Notes: generated by a model not told the origin, from the sequence alone. DNA of 64,000 nt from Aquiflexum sp. TKW24L (GCF_023502205.1 NZ_JAMFLG010000026.1:1-64000), one strand, 5' to 3'. Positions 8,769 through 17,792 are shown, counted from the stretch's first letter. Program-made: numbers and translations.

Positions 8769-8900
8769 ATGTCAAACCTAAATCTCATAGCTCTAAATAC
8801 TACCTCAACAAAAGCCTTGCTTTTGTCGGCTGTTGCTATGCCTTTTTTCACTCCTTTGAGGAGATTTAGGAACAGCTTCAGGGTGACATCCCCGATCTAA
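8769..8900 (+). CDS. Putative arginine leader peptide (43 aa)
   Basis: An ATG-initiated 43-codon ORF just upstream of the arginine cluster. Its end reads PLRRFRNSFRV: codons 31, 32, 34 and 38 are Arg, all AGG or AGA, so four of eight consecutive residues are arginine. The Arg codons 31-34 (8859-8870) coincide with the 3' arm of a 10-bp inverted repeat whose 5' arm is at 8777-8786. A ribosome stalled for lack of charged tRNA-Arg would therefore block that stem. This is the expected design of a translation-dependent attenuator. The downstream gene starts at 9005. Peptide expression is not shown. Confidence 0.65.
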   Translation: MSNLNLIALNTTSTKALLLSAVAMPFFTPLRRFRNSFRVTSPI

Positions 8901-8975
8901 CTTTTGGTGTCCTATGTGGACGACCTACAATAGCACGTTCAATTCCTATTTATTTCCCATCAGGCTTATTAGCCT
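8777..8975 (+). promoter_or_regulatory. Structured leader RNA of the arginine cluster
   Basis: Nested inverted repeats are present. CCTAAATCTC (8777-8786) pairs with GAGATTTAGG (8861-8870). CATAGC (8786-8791) pairs with GCTATG (8835-8840). An ACAAAAG/CTTTTGT hairpin lies around 8808-8827. After the leader stop codon, GGTGTCC..GGACGACC (8906-8925) and AGGCT-TATT-AGCCT (8962-8975) form further hairpins. The last is not followed by a strong U-run, so simple intrinsic termination is uncertain. Confidence 0.5.
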
Positions 8976-9004
8976 AAAAATTCATTTATTCCCAATTGGA
9001 CATA

Positions 9005-9685
9005 ATGGAAAACATTCCTTCATTTATCATCAGACCTGCTACTGAAAAGGACATTACCTATGCGGAGACCATCACCACCGAAATGGAGGAGTCGGCCAAA
9101 GCGCGTGGCACAGGTATAGCAAAACGTTCTCCTGAATACATCAAAACCAAAATGCAGGAAGGCAAAGCTGTCATTGCTTTGACCAAAGAGGGTATTTGGG
9201 CAGGTTTTTGCTACATAGAAGCTTGGGGACATGGCAAATTCGTCGCCAACTCCGGTCTGATTGTTTCCCCGGAATTTAGAAAATATGGTTTGGCTACCCA
9301 GATTAAAAATGAGATTTTCAAGCTCAGCCGAACCAAATTTCCCGATTCCAAAATATTCGGATTGACTACCGGAGCGGCTGTCATGAAAATCAACTCAAGC
9401 CTTGGCTATATCCCTGTTTCCTATTCTGACCTGACCGAGGATGAGGAATTCTGGAAGGGCTGCAACAGTTGTATAAATGTCGAAATCCTAAAAAGTAAAA
9501 ACAGACAAAACTGTTTGTGTACCGCCATGCTTTATGATCCTTCCAAAAAGGCTAAAGTGGAAGATGTGGCTTTGAGAACGGATTTCAAGAAAAATCTGAA
9601 GTTGTTTGAACGGTGGACAAGACTCAAAAAATACGTCATGCTCAATCTCAAAAAAACCAAAGACAAAACCTTCAATATATTTTAA
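9005..9685 (+). CDS. GNAT acyltransferase, probable acylglutamate synthase
   Basis: A 226-aa single GNAT domain that opens the arginine gene cluster. The acyl-CoA loop is visible as VSPEFRKYGLATQIK (about 88-101). Bacteroidota make arginine through N-succinylated intermediates and lack classical ArgA, so this gene is the natural candidate for the first step, acylation of glutamate; that is inferred from position. The C-terminal part holds CNSC (153-156) and CLC (170-172), a four-Cys set that could bind a metal. The ATG at 9005 is preferred to an upstream TTG at 8996. The gene ends 45 bases before argG. Confidence 0.7.
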   Translation: MENIPSFIIRPATEKDITYAETITTEMEESAKARGTGIAKRSPEYIKTKMQEGKAVIALTKEGIWAGFCYIEAWGHGKFVANSGLIVSPEFRKYGLATQIKNEIFKLSRTKFPDSKIFGLTTGAAVMKINSSLGYIPVSYSDLTEDEEFWKGCNSCINVEILKSKNRQNCLCTAMLYDPSKKAKVEDVALRTDFKKNLKLFERWTRLKKYVMLNLKKTKDKTFNIF

Positions 9686-9730
9686 ACCTATCAAGCCAGC
9701 ATGTAATGGCTTAAATAAAAGATATTACAG

Positions 9731-10927
9731 ATGAAAAAAACAGTTTTAGCATACAGCGGAGGTTTAGACACCACTTTTTGTGCCCTTCATTTAACCAAGG
9801 ATTTGGGATATGAAGTACATGCCGTCCTAATCAATACGGGAGGATTCTCTTCTACAGAATTACAGGAAATAGAAACCCGGGCAAATGGCCTTGGAGTAGC
9901 TTCCTTTACCGTCCTCGATGTAACCAAAACCTATTACCAAGAAGTGTTGAAATTTCTTGTTTTTGGAAACGTCCTTAAAAACGCCACTTATCCACTCTCT
10001 GTCAGTGCGGAGCGGATTCTCCAGGCTAAAACCCTAGCAGAATACGCCAAGAAAATCGGAGCAAAATCCGTCGCCCATGGCAGTACAGGTGCAGGAAATG
10101 ACCAAGTTCGTTTTGATATGATCTTTCAGACCATTGTTCCTGACATCGAAATCATCACCCCTATCCGTGACCTCAAGCTCAGCAGAGAAGAAGAAATTGC
10201 CTACCTCAAAAAACATGGCGTTTCCATGAATTTTGAGAAAGCAAAATACTCCATCAACAAAGGGATTTGGGGTACATCAGTAGGTGGTAAGGAAACCTTG
10301 ACCTCCAACGAAACTTTGCCGGAAGCAGCTTGGCCTACGCAAGTCAGTAAAACTAGTTCAGAGGAAGTTGTCATAGGTTTCGAAAAAGGAGAAATCAATT
10401 CAGTAAATGGATCCACTTATGACAATCCCGTGGACGCGATCCTGAAAATCCAGGAACTTGCCGCCCCGTATGGTATTGGGAGAGATATTCACGTAGGAGA
10501 TACGATTATTGGGATCAAAGGACGGGTAGGATTTGAAGCTGCGGCTCCGATCATCATCATCAAAAGCCACCAATTATTGGAAAAACACACCTTGACCAAG
10601 TGGCAGTCTTTCTGGAAAAACCAGCTTTCTGAATTCTATGGCAACCACCTCCATGAAGGACATTACCTCGATCCTGTCATGAGAAATATGGAAGCATTTT
10701 TGGAAAGCACCCAGGTGTTTGTCTCCGGTACAGTCAAAATAATCCTCCACCCCTATCGTTTTCAATTAGTAGGAATAGAGTCCTCCCATGACCTGATGTC
10801 TTCCAAATTTGGCAGCTATGGCGAAATGAACAAAGGATATACCGGTGAAGATGTCAAAGGCTTTACTAGAATTCTTGGAAACCAGACTGCCATTTTCCAC
10901 CAAGTCAACCACCATGAAGAAAATTAA
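9731..10927 (+). CDS. argG: Argininosuccinate synthase
   Basis: A 398-aa enzyme that joins citrulline and aspartate using ATP, giving argininosuccinate. The N-terminal PP-loop AYSGGLDTT (about 7-15) is the signature, and STGAGNDQVRFD (about 117-128) matches the citrulline/aspartate-binding region. Length is normal for the family. It is preceded by an A-rich region and overlaps the start of argC by 14 bases, which indicates translational coupling within the operon. Confidence 0.95.
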   Translation: MKKTVLAYSGGLDTTFCALHLTKDLGYEVHAVLINTGGFSSTELQEIETRANGLGVASFTVLDVTKTYYQEVLKFLVFGNVLKNATYPLSVSAERILQAKTLAEYAKKIGAKSVAHGSTGAGNDQVRFDMIFQTIVPDIEIITPIRDLKLSREEEIAYLKKHGVSMNFEKAKYSINKGIWGTSVGGKETLTSNETLPEAAWPTQVSKTSSEEVVIGFEKGEINSVNGSTYDNPVDAILKIQELAAPYGIGRDIHVGDTIIGIKGRVGFEAAAPIIIIKSHQLLEKHTLTKWQSFWKNQLSEFYGNHLHEGHYLDPVMRNMEAFLESTQVFVSGTVKIILHPYRFQLVGIESSHDLMSSKFGSYGEMNKGYTGEDVKGFTRILGNQTAIFHQVNHHEEN

Positions 10928-11882
10928 AACAGCCATCATCGGTGCAGCAGGATATACCGGGGGAGAATTGCTTCGCCTCTTGGTCCATCATCCCTACTGC
11001 GACTTGGTGTATGTCCACAGCAATAGCCAAAAGGGCAAAAAAGTAATTGATGTTCATCCTGACCTGATTGGCGATACAGATCTTATTTTCACAGATAATG
11101 TCGACACAGAAGGTATCGATGCGGTTTTCTTAGGACTTCCCCATGGCGAGACCAAAGGGTTTTTGGAAAAGCATCACTTCTCCACCGACACGGTCATCAT
11201 TGACCTGAGTACGGATTTCAGAGATGAAAGCAATGGTTTTGTCTATGGTCTACCTGAAGTCAACAAACCAAAAATCAAAACTGCCAAAAAAATCGCCAAC
11301 CCCGGCTGCTTTGCGACAGGAATCCAATTGGCTTTGGCCCCTGCCATAGCAAAAGGGTGGGTAAAGGATACTGTCCAAATCTCAGGCATAACCGGAAGTA
11401 CAGGGGCAGGCAAGAAATTGGCAGAAACCAGCCATTTCAGCTACCGCACAGGCAATATGTCTGTCTACAAACTCTTTACCCATCAGCATCTCAAAGAAAT
11501 CAAACAGACTTTTGGGCAGTTAAACCCTGAATTCAACCAGGAATTATTGTTCGTTCCTTACAGAGGCAATTTCTCCCGCGGAATCTGGATTACAGCCTAT
11601 TTTTCTTTCGATGGGGAATTGGAGGAGGCTAAAAAAGTTTACAAAGATTTCTACCATGATGCTCCTTTTATGCATGTGTCAGATCTGGATATTGACATGA
11701 AGCAGGCTGTCAATACCAACAAATGCATCCTCCATATCCAAAAAGAAAATGGCCAATTGGTCATCTATTCGGCCATTGACAATTTGCTCAAAGGCGCATC
11801 GGGTCAGGCTGTCCAGAACTTAAACCTTGCATTTGGACTTGAGGAAACTACCGGACTCAATCTTAAAAGTATCGCTTTCTAA
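10914..11882 (+). CDS. argC: N-acyl-gamma-glutamyl-phosphate reductase
   Basis: A 322-aa NADPH-dependent reductase converting acylglutamyl phosphate to the semialdehyde. The Rossmann start IIGAAGYTGGELLRL and the active-site Cys132 in NPGCFATGIQ are both visible, as is the SGSTGAG-like ITGSTGAGKK loop. The frame is open 23 codons upstream, but the ATG at 10914 begins the conserved KIKTAIIGAAGYTG, so this start is chosen. It overlaps argG by 14 bases and is followed by argD after 10 bases. Confidence 0.95.
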   Translation: MKKIKTAIIGAAGYTGGELLRLLVHHPYCDLVYVHSNSQKGKKVIDVHPDLIGDTDLIFTDNVDTEGIDAVFLGLPHGETKGFLEKHHFSTDTVIIDLSTDFRDESNGFVYGLPEVNKPKIKTAKKIANPGCFATGIQLALAPAIAKGWVKDTVQISGITGSTGAGKKLAETSHFSYRTGNMSVYKLFTHQHLKEIKQTFGQLNPEFNQELLFVPYRGNFSRGIWITAYFSFDGELEEAKKVYKDFYHDAPFMHVSDLDIDMKQAVNTNKCILHIQKENGQLVIYSAIDNLLKGASGQAVQNLNLAFGLEETTGLNLKSIAF

Positions 11883-11892
11883 ACTATTGACC

Positions 11893-13023
11893 ATGAACTT
11901 ATTTGACGTATATCCTCTAATCAATGTCACTCCGGTCAAGGCCCTTGGATCCAAACTTTGGGACGACCAAGGAGATGAATATACCGACCTGTACGGCGGC
12001 CATGCCGTGATTTCTATCGGACACAGCCATCCACATTTCAATAAAAGGTTAAAGGAACAATTAGACAAAATCACTTTTTACTCCAATTCTGTCCATATTC
12101 CGATCCAACAGGACCTTGCCAAAAAATTAGGGGAGATGTCAGGATATCCTGATTTTAATCTCTTTATGTGCAACTCAGGTGCTGAAGCCAATGAAAATGC
12201 GCTCAAACTTGCCTCCTTTGCCACCGGGAAATCAGGCTTCATTTCATTTTCAGGTGCTTTCCACGGCAGGACTTCTGGGGCAGTAGTCTTGACTGACAAT
12301 CCAAAAATCGTTGCACCATTCAACCAAAGAGCTGATGTATTCATACTTCCTTGGGAAAATATCCAAGCAGTAGAAGACCAACTAAAATCCGGAAACATCG
12401 CAGGAATTATCATTGAAGGCATACAAGGCGTGGGGGGAATTCAGGTTCCTTCATCTGGATTTTTGTTGGCACTTGACAGACTTTCCAAAGAATATGGTGC
12501 AAAACTGATCCTCGATGAAGTGCAGTCAGGCTATGGAAGAACAGGTAAATTCTTTGCCCACCAATGGGTGAAAGGATTGGTTCCCGACCTAATCACCATG
12601 GCAAAAGGCATGGGTAACGGTTATCCGATCGGAGGGGTTTTGATCCACCCGGATTTCAAAGCTTCTTACGGGCTTTTGGGAACCACTTTTGGTGGCAATC
12701 ATTTGGCTTGTGCGGCAGGATTGGCGGTATTGGAAGTGATCGAATCTGAAAACCTGATGTCACATGCCGAGAAAATGGGAGAATACCTGATCTCGGAACT
12801 GAATAAAATCACGGGTGTCACCGAAGTCAGAGGCAAAGGATTGATGATCGGAATAGACTTAAATAGAGATGCTGCTCCTGTTCGTTCTGAATTAGTCAGT
12901 AAATACAAAATATTCACAGGCAGTTCAGCAGGTAAACAGACCATTCGTTTGCTTCCACCTTTAAATATTGGGCTCAAAGACCTATCTTCGTTTGTTGAAA
13001 GTTTGAAGAAAGTGTTGGTTTAA
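11893..13023 (+). CDS. argD: Acylornithine aminotransferase
   Basis: A 376-aa class III PLP aminotransferase that forms N-acylornithine from the semialdehyde and glutamate. Visible marks: the phosphate-binding NSGAEANENALKLA (about 94-107), D208 in LILDEVQSGYGRTG, and the catalytic K238 in TMAKGMGNGYPIG. The ATG at 11893 begins NLFDVYPLINVTP, the conserved N-terminus; the longer open frame overlaps argC and is discarded. In Bacteroidota the natural substrate is probably N-succinylornithine. Confidence 0.93.
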   Translation: MNLFDVYPLINVTPVKALGSKLWDDQGDEYTDLYGGHAVISIGHSHPHFNKRLKEQLDKITFYSNSVHIPIQQDLAKKLGEMSGYPDFNLFMCNSGAEANENALKLASFATGKSGFISFSGAFHGRTSGAVVLTDNPKIVAPFNQRADVFILPWENIQAVEDQLKSGNIAGIIIEGIQGVGGIQVPSSGFLLALDRLSKEYGAKLILDEVQSGYGRTGKFFAHQWVKGLVPDLITMAKGMGNGYPIGGVLIHPDFKASYGLLGTTFGGNHLACAAGLAVLEVIESENLMSHAEKMGEYLISELNKITGVTEVRGKGLMIGIDLNRDAAPVRSELVSKYKIFTGSSAGKQTIRLLPPLNIGLKDLSSFVESLKKVLV

Positions 13024-13239
13024 TTTATTGAACAATTATCCTTTCCTTATTTTAATTTTAAGTATGTACGCAATGAGGCAAGGAGATTGGAAATCTATAT
13101 TATTGGTGTATGCAGACTGGAATGCCCGGTACTTCCGTCTTCGTCCCGATAGTTCGGGATCCGTCCCGCTTGAAGAATAACATAGGGTTATTGGCAAAGA
13201 AACGGATAACCACTGTAATTTTAACTGAACCTGAACAAA
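13024..13239. other. Spacer between argD and argF' with a CCCGA palindrome
   Basis: A 216-base gap inside the arginine cluster, the first break in otherwise tight spacing. CCCGATAGTTCGGGA at about 13145-13159 is a hairpin of a type frequent in this phylum. A 38-codon ORF (13064-13180) crosses it and contains ARYFRLRP; it may be chance. Confidence 0.5.
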
Positions 13240-14190
13240 ATGATCCACTTCACAAAATTTGACGATTTACCTACTGCTGAGCTATTAATCCAAAAAGCGC
13301 TTCATTATAAAAGTGATCCTTGGATCGATCAGGCTAAAGGTCAAAGGAAAAGAATTGGCTGTATTTTTCTGAATCCCTCTCTCAGAACAAGGGCAAGCAC
13401 GCAGATTGCAGCGCAACAACTTGGAATGGAAGCCATTGTCATGAATATGGACAAGGAAGGATGGGCATTGGAAATGAGGGAAGGGGTCACTATGAACAAG
13501 GGCACCGTGGAGCATATCAAAGATGCGGCGGGAGTTTTAGGTACTTATTTTGATATCCTTGCCATAAGGGCATTTCCTACCTTGACCAATAAACAAGAGG
13601 ATTTGGAGGATTTTGTTTTCAACCAATTCATCAAATATTCAGGTATCCCTGTAATCAGCTTGGAATCGGCCATCAGGCATCCGCTACAAAGTCTTGCGGA
13701 CATGGTCACTATTCAGGAAAATATGAATCTGTCAAAGAAGCCAAAAGTCGTCTTGACATGGGCCCCTCACATCAAAGCCATCCCACATGCTGTCGCAAAT
13801 TCGTTCTCCGAATGGGCAGTTGGTTGTGGTCACGACCTGACCATTACCCACCCTATGGGATATGAATTGGATGAGAAGTTTACCAAGAGTGCAAAAATCG
13901 TAATGGACCAAAAAGAAGCCTTGGCGGGAGCGGATTTCGTCTACGTCAAAAACTGGTCAGGATTCAATGATTATGGCAAAATTATGAATACAGACAGTTC
14001 ATGGATGCTGACTGAAAAGCATTTGAAACATGCCAAAAACGCAAAAGTAATGCACTGCCTTCCCGTAAGACGTAATCTGGAAATGTCAGATGAAATGTTA
14101 GACGGTCCAAGAAGTCTCGTTATGAAACAAGCCCACAATAGAATTTTTGCAGCACAAGCTGTCATCAGCCATATTTTGGATCAAAAGTAA
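13240..14190 (+). CDS. argF': N-succinylornithine carbamoyltransferase
   Basis: A 316-aa transcarbamylase of the ArgF' group. The carbamoyl-phosphate loop reads NPSLRTRAST (45-54); HPLQSLADM and MHCLPVRRN complete the active site. By remembered alignment to the Bacteroides fragilis enzyme, residue 90, just before EH, is Val where B. fragilis has Pro and the Xanthomonas acetylornithine enzyme has Glu. Published mutants of that Glu to Pro, Ser, Val or Ala use succinylornithine, so Val90 supports succinylornithine as substrate. The pathway here therefore carbamoylates the acylated ornithine, and a deacylase must act later; argE' follows two genes on. Confidence 0.9.
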   Translation: MIHFTKFDDLPTAELLIQKALHYKSDPWIDQAKGQRKRIGCIFLNPSLRTRASTQIAAQQLGMEAIVMNMDKEGWALEMREGVTMNKGTVEHIKDAAGVLGTYFDILAIRAFPTLTNKQEDLEDFVFNQFIKYSGIPVISLESAIRHPLQSLADMVTIQENMNLSKKPKVVLTWAPHIKAIPHAVANSFSEWAVGCGHDLTITHPMGYELDEKFTKSAKIVMDQKEALAGADFVYVKNWSGFNDYGKIMNTDSSWMLTEKHLKHAKNAKVMHCLPVRRNLEMSDEMLDGPRSLVMKQAHNRIFAAQAVISHILDQK

Positions 14191-14242
14191 TTGTGGCTCC
14201 CCCACTTAATGGGCTTCACCGAAAGATCAAACCTATAGAACC

Positions 14243-15043
14243 ATGAATATCAGCATAATCAAAATCGGAGGGAATGTCATAGACTTCCCCGCCAAACTGG
14301 AGGAATTCCTTTTTCTTTTTTCAAGGTTTCCCGGCAAGAAAATACTTGTTCATGGAGGTGGAATCATGGCAACAAAATTTGGTGAAAGCCTCGGGGTCAT
14401 GCCCGAAATGGTCGACGGAAGGCGAATCACAGACAAGGAGACGCTTGAAATTGTCACCATGGTCTATGCCGGGCTGATCAACAAACAGATTGTTGCCAGA
14501 CTCCAGGGCCTCAAACAAAACGCCATCGGGATGTCAGGTGCAGACGGTAACCTCATCAGGTCAGAAAAGAGACCTGTCAAAACCATAGATTATGGATTCG
14601 TAGGTGATATCAAAGAAGTCAATGTGGACCTGATCCAAACACTATTAGACAACGATATTACCCCTGTGGTCTGTGCCATCACGCATGACAAAAAAGGTCA
14701 ATTGCTCAACACCAATGCCGACAGCATAGCCTCAGAGCTAGCAACAAACCTCTCCAAATACCATAAGGTAAATCTCTATTATTGTTTTAATAAATCGGGG
14801 GTCTTGATTGACGAGCAAAATGACAACTCCATCATTCCAATGATCAACGAGGACATCTATGCTGAGCTAAGAAAAGAAAATGTCATCCATTCAGGTATGA
14901 TCCCAAAATTGGACAATGCATTTGCCGCACTCAATAAAGGTGTCAACTTCGTATGGATCGGGAAAGCAGAAAATCTCCTTTTGGCGGCAAAAGGAAAACT
15001 CTCAGGCACCACCATTGAAAAATACCGGTACGACCTGTACTGA
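14243..15043 (+). CDS. argB: N-acylglutamate kinase
   Basis: A 266-aa amino-acid kinase that phosphorylates N-acetyl- or N-succinylglutamate. The N-terminal SIIKIGGNVI and the LVHGGGIMATKFGE glycine loop bind nucleotide and substrate; MSGADGNLI and NTNADSIASELA complete the fold. The N-terminal helix that makes the hexameric, arginine-inhibited form is absent, so feedback by arginine is unlikely to act on this enzyme by that route. It starts 52 bases after argF' and is followed by argE' after 19 bases. Confidence 0.92.
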   Translation: MNISIIKIGGNVIDFPAKLEEFLFLFSRFPGKKILVHGGGIMATKFGESLGVMPEMVDGRRITDKETLEIVTMVYAGLINKQIVARLQGLKQNAIGMSGADGNLIRSEKRPVKTIDYGFVGDIKEVNVDLIQTLLDNDITPVVCAITHDKKGQLLNTNADSIASELATNLSKYHKVNLYYCFNKSGVLIDEQNDNSIIPMINEDIYAELRKENVIHSGMIPKLDNAFAALNKGVNFVWIGKAENLLLAAKGKLSGTTIEKYRYDLY

Positions 15044-15062
15044 CATTATTCTAATTTGAAAA

Positions 15063-16145
15063 ATGAGTAAGTCCTATCCCCAATTACAATCCCTTTTTGA
15101 AGATGCCCTGTCTCTGTTGGTTTCATTGATTGAGACACCTTCTTTGAGCAGGGAAGAGGATAAAACCGGAGATCTCATTGGCGGGTTTTTTGCACAGCGA
15201 CATATCCCAACCCAAAGAAAAGGGAATAACATCTGGGTTTACAATAAAAACTTTGACCCATCCAAACCTTCAATTCTCCTCAATTCCCATCACGATACAG
15301 TCAAACCCAATTCTGGTTACACCAATGACCCGTTCCAGGCGATCACAGCGGAAGGGAAACTTTATGGGTTAGGCAGCAACGATGCCGGGGGTTGTTTGGT
15401 AAGCTTGATTGGTGCTTTTTGTTATTTCTACGAAAAGGAAATTCCCTATAATTTGATATTGACAGCTACGGCAGAAGAGGAAATTTCAGGAAAAAATGGC
15501 ATTGAAAGCATTCTTTCCCACCTTCCGGAAATGGAATTGGCTATCGTCGGAGAACCAACCTTGATGCAAATGGCTGTTGCGGAGAAAGGTCTACTCGTCA
15601 TTGACGCAATTGTAAAAGGCAAAGCAGGACATGCAGCGAGGGAAGAAGGGGAAAATGCGATTTACAAGGCTTTGGATGATTTAAATACAATCAGGAATTA
15701 TCAGTTCCAAAAAGTCTCCCCGTATTTGGGGAAAACAAAAGTGACAGCCACCATTATCCAAGCTGGTTCCCAACACAATGTGGTCCCTGACCAATGCACC
15801 TTTACCTTGGATGTACGGGTTACAGACAGCTATACATTGGGAGAAGCCTTTGAAGAATTGAAAAGTATTTTAAACGCTGATTTGGTTCCACGATCAAGCA
15901 GACTCAATTCCTCAAAAGTACCAGAAGGACATAAAATCATTGAGGTTGGAAAATCTTTGGGCTTGCAAATGTATGGCAGCCCTACCCTCTCGGACCAGGC
16001 ATTGATCCCCTATCCATCTGTCAAAATGGGTCCCGGTGACTCCGCCCGATCCCATACAGCAGACGAGTTTATCTGCATCGAAGAAATCAAGGAAGGCATC
16101 CAAGGCTATATTACTTTACTTGAAAAGTACTTCCACATAGCCTAA
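15063..16145 (+). CDS. argE: M20-family acylcitrulline/acylornithine deacylase
   Basis: A 360-aa metal-dependent M20 hydrolase. Metal-binding and catalytic residues are visible: LLNSHHDTV (about 72-80), SNDAGG (105-110) and ATAEEE (135-140), and a dimerisation lid begins near GKAGHAAREEG. Because the pathway uses ArgF', the expected substrate is N-succinylcitrulline rather than acetylornithine; this is inferred from context. Length and motif order are normal. It follows argB after 19 bases and is separated from argH by a 296-base repeat spacer. Confidence 0.88.
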   Translation: MSKSYPQLQSLFEDALSLLVSLIETPSLSREEDKTGDLIGGFFAQRHIPTQRKGNNIWVYNKNFDPSKPSILLNSHHDTVKPNSGYTNDPFQAITAEGKLYGLGSNDAGGCLVSLIGAFCYFYEKEIPYNLILTATAEEEISGKNGIESILSHLPEMELAIVGEPTLMQMAVAEKGLLVIDAIVKGKAGHAAREEGENAIYKALDDLNTIRNYQFQKVSPYLGKTKVTATIIQAGSQHNVVPDQCTFTLDVRVTDSYTLGEAFEELKSILNADLVPRSSRLNSSKVPEGHKIIEVGKSLGLQMYGSPTLSDQALIPYPSVKMGPGDSARSHTADEFICIEEIKEGIQGYITLLEKYFHIA

Positions 16146-16441
16146 AATTATTTCCTTTTATATCTATCATATTTCAATTTTATATCTATTTATATCAACC
16201 ATATTTCAATTTTATTTCAATCCTATTTCCATTTTATTTCCATCATATATCAACCATATTTCCATTTTATTTCTACCATATTTCAACCTTATTTCTACTT
16301 TATCAATTTATTTCGAAATAACCTTTCAACAAATAGGACAAATTTTGAATATACAATGAATCTGCCGTGGACTATCGACCATGGACCGTTGACAATTATC
16401 AATAACTCATTAACCAATAACCATTAACTCCCTTACCAACC
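16146..16441. repeat. TATTTC-rich degenerate repeat
   Basis: A T-rich spacer of 296 bases in which TATTTC, TTTTATTTC and CCATATTTC words repeat about a dozen times up to about 16320. The reverse complement of the same words appears at 25040-25190. A GGACTATCGACCATGGACC stretch follows at 16369. No gene or convincing terminator is seen. Confidence 0.6.
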
Positions 16442-17779
16442 ATGAAACTCTGGCAAAAAAATACAGGATCAAAAATTGAAGTTGAAAGATTTACCATCGG
16501 TAGAGATCCTGAGTTTGATGCCATACTCGCTCCATTTGATGTTTTGGGTTCGATGGCACATGCCATCATGTTGGAGAAAATAGGCCTATTGGAAACGGGT
16601 GATTTGGTTTTGCTCAAGAAAGGCTTGAAAGAAATTTACCTTGAAATAGAAAAAGGCCAATTCAAAATCGAAGAAGGCGTGGAAGATGTTCATTCTCAAG
16701 TAGAATTTTTATTGACTCAGCGTTATGGCGAAGTTGGCAAAAAACTCCACAGCGGCCGCTCTAGAAACGACCAGGTTTTGGTGGATCTTAAGTTGTATTA
16801 CAGAGCTGCAATCAGAGAAATTGTAGAGGCTACAGAGGAGCTTTTTGGGCTTTTGATAAAGCTTTCAGAAAAACACAAACATGACCTGATGCCGGGTTAT
16901 ACCCACACCCAACTGGCGATGCCTTCTTCTTTTGGACTTTGGTTTGGTTCATTTGCCGAAGGTCTGACAGAAGACCTTGATTTGTTGCAGACAGCTTATC
17001 GTCTTTCCAATAAAAATCCGCTTGGCTCGGCTGCGGGTTATGGCTCTTCATTTCCTTTGGACAGAACATTAACCACAAACCTTTTGGGTTTTGAAGACCT
17101 CCACCACAATGTCATCAATGCCCAAAACAGCCGCGGAAAAACAGAAAAGACGATTGCCTTTGCGATTTCAGGTTTGTCGGGAACATTGAACAAGCTAGCT
17201 TCTGATGTCTGTATTTTCATGAACCAGCATTTTGGATTCCTGACATTTCCTGATGACCTGACCACAGGAAGCAGCATTATGCCACATAAGAAGAACCCTG
17301 ATGTGTTTGAACTGATCCGTGCAAAAACCAACCAACTCCAAGGGATTCCAAATACCATCACCCTGATGCTGACCAATACGACGACAGGGTACCACCGCGA
17401 TCTTCAATTGCTAAAGGAAGCTATTTTTCCGGGTATCGAGACTTTATTGGATTGTATCAGGATGAGTACTTTTATGCTCCGGGAAATCAAGGTGAAAGAA
17501 AATATCCTCGCTGATCCTTTTTTCAAGCATGCCTTTAGCGTGGAAGTGGTCAATGAACTGGTTTTGAATGGGATGCCTTTCCGTGATGCTTACAAAAAAG
17601 TCGGATTGGATATCGAAAAGGGAGATTTTCATCCTGAGCAAAACAAAGTTGCACATACCCATGAAGGCAGTATTGGAAACCTTTGCACAGCTGAAATCGA
17701 AGCAAAAATGGAAAAAGCTGTCAATAAATTTGATTTTGGAAAAGTAGACAAGGCCCTAATCCAGCTTTTGTCGATATAA
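16442..17779 (+). CDS. argH: Argininosuccinate lyase
   Basis: A 445-aa fumarase/aspartase-superfamily lyase that splits argininosuccinate into arginine and fumarate. The signature GSSIMPHKKNPD lies at about 276-287, with HSGRSRNDQV (about 102-111) and YTHTQLAMP also present. The N-terminus starts with KLWQKNTGS, typical of Bacteroidota ArgH. It is the last arginine gene and ends 13 bases before the stop of the convergent YceI-like gene. Confidence 0.95.
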   Translation: MKLWQKNTGSKIEVERFTIGRDPEFDAILAPFDVLGSMAHAIMLEKIGLLETGDLVLLKKGLKEIYLEIEKGQFKIEEGVEDVHSQVEFLLTQRYGEVGKKLHSGRSRNDQVLVDLKLYYRAAIREIVEATEELFGLLIKLSEKHKHDLMPGYTHTQLAMPSSFGLWFGSFAEGLTEDLDLLQTAYRLSNKNPLGSAAGYGSSFPLDRTLTTNLLGFEDLHHNVINAQNSRGKTEKTIAFAISGLSGTLNKLASDVCIFMNQHFGFLTFPDDLTTGSSIMPHKKNPDVFELIRAKTNQLQGIPNTITLMLTNTTTGYHRDLQLLKEAIFPGIETLLDCIRMSTFMLREIKVKENILADPFFKHAFSVEVVNELVLNGMPFRDAYKKVGLDIEKGDFHPEQNKVAHTHEGSIGNLCTAEIEAKMEKAVNKFDFGKVDKALIQLLSI

Positions 17780-17792
17780 ATTAGCTAAAAAT

